Assembly: GCA_946887065.1 (NCBI GenBank)
Contig: CAMPKL010000191.1
Coordinates: forward strand, 1-6,915
Source: an uncultured Bryobacterales bacterium
Lineage (GTDB): Bacteria > Acidobacteriota > Terriglobia > Bryobacterales > UBA6623
Reading direction: 5' to 3'
DNA length: 6,915 bases
Part shown: positions 5,302-6,915 of the stretch, piece after piece
Layout of the letters: each line of letters begins with the position of its first letter
Numbering within the stretch: position 1 is the first letter of the stretch
Program-made: the position numbers and the translations under genes
Notes under the pieces: generated by a model
The model's database searches: none
What the model saw: only the letters and a program-made list of their open reading frames with translations
What the model was told of the DNA's origin: nothing

Positions 5302-5540
5302 ACCGCGCCGTATGCCAGCATCGTCGGCAACCTTCATGAAGCCGGCGATGTTCGCGCCTTGCACGTAATCAACATGTCCGTTGCCGGAGCCATGCAGGAT
5401 GCACTGGCACGACCGCCTTAACGCCGTTGGCGATGAGCGCCTCGGCATCCGCGCTTAACTCATTTTGCATCGCGCAGGGCAGAGCCACGTCGCAGTGGAC
5501 ATGCCAATTTACCGGTGGGCAAGACGTTTTCCACAGCATC
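5298..5540 (-). pseudogene. gdhA: Remnant of NADP-type glutamate dehydrogenase
   Basis: Three frames of the minus strand, read in order, give pieces of the C-terminal part of hexameric glutamate dehydrogenase. Piece 1 (5540-5508) reads D-A-V-E-N-V-L-P-T-G-K and is weak. Piece 2 (5506-5408) reads W-H-V-H-C-D-V-A-L-P-C-A-M-Q-N-E-L and continues to L-I-A-N-G-V-K-A-V-V; this is the family's C-D-I-A-L-P-C-A-T-Q-N-E-L region with threonine changed to methionine. Piece 3 (5406-5323) includes H-V-D-Y-V-Q-G-A-N-I-A-G-F-M-K-V-A-D, the signature of the C terminus. After another shift, 5321-5298 reads M-L-A-Y-G-A-V and stop, matching the family's usual ending A-D-A-M-L-A-x-G. Compared with E. coli GdhA as I remember it, about 70 residues between pieces 2 and 3 are missing, and everything before piece 1 is gone. 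It has no start, catalytic lysines or nucleotide-binding domain, so it cannot be functional. Confidence 0.85.
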
Positions 5541-5585
5541 GGCGTTCCGCGCGACTTACGTTCGGTCTGACCCAACGAGCCTCGA
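5541..5585. other. Unassigned spacer between gdhA relic and TPR gene
   Basis: Forty-five bases after the stop of the membrane/TPR gene and before the first recognisable glutamate dehydrogenase piece. I could not match them to the dehydrogenase in any frame. They probably contain the deletion junction that removed the N-terminal part of gdhA. Confidence 0.3.
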
Positions 5586-6915
5586 TTACAGGCCAGCGGC
5601 ACGCACTAACGCTTCTCGTTGGCCTGGCGGGTAGACGCAATCGCCAGGAGGCACGGCAACAGCTCGGGCTTGTTCCAGGTCGCCGGCCGAACGGAAAAGA
5701 AACAGCAAGTTATTGCGGGCGTCGAAGTTGCAGGGGTTGAGCGTCAGTGCGCGGCGAAACAAGTTCTCCGCCTCGCCGACTTGGCCCTGCGCGGCAAGAG
5801 CCACGCCGAGGTTGGTTGCCATGGACGGGTCGCCGGGGGCGAGTTCATACGCGGTCTGTAGCGCCGCGGCGGCCTCTTGGGTCTGCTGTCTCCGCAGCAG
5901 AAAAAGCCCTAGCTCCCCCCAAGCTCCCGCAGAGTCCGGTTCAACGGACGTGGCCTCGCGCAGCAACTTCTCTCTCGCGCCGTCCGTGATCGCGCCGCGT
6001 TCGTTCAACGCCCGAGCCAAATGGAGTTTCGGGCGAGCCTTCGATGGAGATTGTTCCACCGTGTTAGTCCAGAGTCTTGCGGCATCCTGCCAAACTCGCG
6101 CGCGCCGGTAGGTTGCCGCCCCGAGTAGAACGGAAAATATAGCCACGGCGACGGTTAGCCGCCGTTCCGGCAAGATACGATCGGCAAGGATTCCGACAAC
6201 CGGGGCGAGACACAACAACGGCAACAGCATGCGCCTCTCAGCCGCGATGTCGGCCAGCGGGGCGATGCTCGAAGTGGGCGCCAACAGGATCAGGGCGCCC
6301 AAGGGAAAGAAGAGGGCGGGCTCACGCCGCGACCAAAACATGCCAGCGGCGGCTAGCGCGACGACAGCGATCAAGCCAGTAGCGCCCGCAGCGTCGAAGC
6401 CCTGAGCGGCGCCGATCTCATGATCGAAATTGAGGCCAACCGGAAATATCGTCAGCTTGGCGTACAGCCATAGCGCGCGGCCCTGAGCCTGAAGGTAAGC
6501 GAGAGGAGTCAGCACTTCTCCTCCCACCAACGCGCCGGCGTCGGGAGTCACGCGTGCGGCGTAGACGACGCGGAGAGCGAAAAACGCCGCGGCAACCGTC
6601 ATCGTCGTTAGCGGCGCCGCAAGTGCGCGGATCGCTTCAAAGGACGATCGTCGATGGAAGATCTCGAACGCCAAAAAGAACAGCGGCAGGACCACGGCCT
6701 CCTCTTTCGACGCCATGGCAAGGCCTGCTAGGAGGACCGCGAGCCAATACCGCTGACGGACCCACAGAATCCAGGCGGCGACTGAAAATAGCGCAGCCAA
6801 CAGCGATGCCCGGGCAAAGACATAGATGACAGCTTCGCTGTTGAGCGGGTGCAAGGCGAACAGCGCCGTAGCGGCCAACGCAGCGCGAAGTCCGATCAAC
6901 CGGCGGTACAGGCTC
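5586..6915 (-). CDS. Polytopic membrane protein with C-terminal TPRs (TMTC-like), 5' end cut
   Basis: The frame is open to the right edge: before the first possible in-window start (TTG at 6899) it still reads S-L-Y-R-R. The N-terminal part therefore lies outside, and 442 residues are visible. Numbered from that TTG, the membrane half (to about 262) has about eight hydrophobic segments. It contains F-A-L-H-P-L-N-S-E-A-V (14-24), S-K-E-E-A-V-V-L-P (64-72), I-F-P-V-G-L-N-F-D-H (151-160) and P-T-S-S-I-A-P-L-A-D-I-A-A-E-R-R (208-223). These are the marks of bacterial relatives of TMTC/GT-C-type membrane glycosyltransferases. The soluble C-terminal part (about 288-412) holds roughly three to four TPR units, for example A-W-G-E-L-G-L-F-L-L-R-R (326-337) and A-T-N-L-G-V-A-L-A-A-Q-G (361-372). 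The likely role is transfer of a sugar from a lipid carrier at the membrane, with TPRs for protein contacts; substrate unknown, and loss of catalytic activity cannot be excluded without the N terminus. Confidence 0.85.
   Translation of the reverse strand, partial: SLYRRLIGLRAALAATALFALHPLNSEAVIYVFARASLLAALFSVAAWILWVRQRYWLAVLLAGLAMASKEEAVVLPLFFLAFEIFHRRSSFEAIRALAAPLTTMTVAAAFFALRVVYAARVTPDAGALVGGEVLTPLAYLQAQGRALWLYAKLTIFPVGLNFDHEIGAAQGFDAAGATGLIAVVALAAAGMFWSRREPALFFPLGALILLAPTSSIAPLADIAAERRMLLPLLCLAPVVGILADRILPERRLTVAVAIFSVLLGAATYRRARVWQDAARLWTNTVEQSPSKARPKLHLARALNERGAITDGAREKLLREATSVEPDSAGAWGELGLFLLRRQQTQEAAAALQTAYELAPGDPSMATNLGVALAAQGQVGEAENLFRRALTLNPCNFDARNNLLFLFRSAGDLEQARAVAVPPGDCVYPPGQREALVRAAGL

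Noticed and set aside
5302..5448. Minus-strand ORF ending inside the 60-residue gene (5131-5448) as an independent protein
   Set aside because: It contains the G-A-N-I-A-G-F piece of gdhA, then runs antisense through a coupled plus-strand gene after a frameshift. Not a real product.
5369..5602. Minus-strand ORF of 77 codons taken as an independent gene
   Set aside because: Its middle part is the C-A-M-Q-N-E-L piece of the gdhA relic, and the ends are out-of-frame sequence. It is part of a pseudogene, not a gene.

Overview
The window is 6.9 kb of GC-rich bacterial chromosome with short intergenic gaps. TTG and GTG codons sit at several gene starts. The gene mix (a tandem pair of small uncharacterised proteins, a small polytopic protein with a W-L-V-P-G-G-G-H motif, a membrane/TPR protein of the TMTC-like kind) suggests an Acidobacteriota chromosome of the Solibacter/Bryobacter type. 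That assignment is inference from gene content and is not proven by any marker.

Left part (1-1440, minus strand): three genes read leftwards. Two are adjacent paralogues of about 137 residues (1027-1440 and 547-963), roughly 47% identical in a gapless hand alignment. They share a short block of sequence just upstream of their start codons. Beyond a 178-bp gap lies the 5' part of a gene for an exported protein with a signal peptide, cut by the window edge.

Middle part (1551-4635, plus strand): ornithine aminotransferase (rocD), a small SnoaL/NTF2-like protein, a DUF167/YggU-family protein, and an M24-family (Xaa-Pro-type) metallopeptidase whose start overlaps the DUF167 stop by 4 bp. The first and last fit amino-acid catabolism: ornithine to glutamate semialdehyde plus glutamate, and release of amino acids from proline-containing peptides. 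Two small membrane-protein genes (4694-5119 and 5119-5301) follow, overlapping by one base.

Right part (5298-6915, minus strand): a decayed remnant of NADP-type glutamate dehydrogenase (gdhA), recognisable only by reading three frames. It keeps a piece around the C-A-T-Q-N-E-L motif (here C-A-M-Q-N-E-L) and the extreme C terminus, including a native-looking stop codon. About 70 residues between them are missing, as is everything N-terminal. Immediately upstream of it on the same strand is the 3' part of a polytopic membrane protein with C-terminal TPRs, which runs off the right edge. No RNA gene, mobile element, CRISPR array or convincing intrinsic terminator was found.

The most noteworthy items are the gdhA relic, the conserved upstream block of the paralogue pair, and several genes with no Shine-Dalgarno but a -10-like hexamer close to the start codon, which suggests leaderless transcripts.
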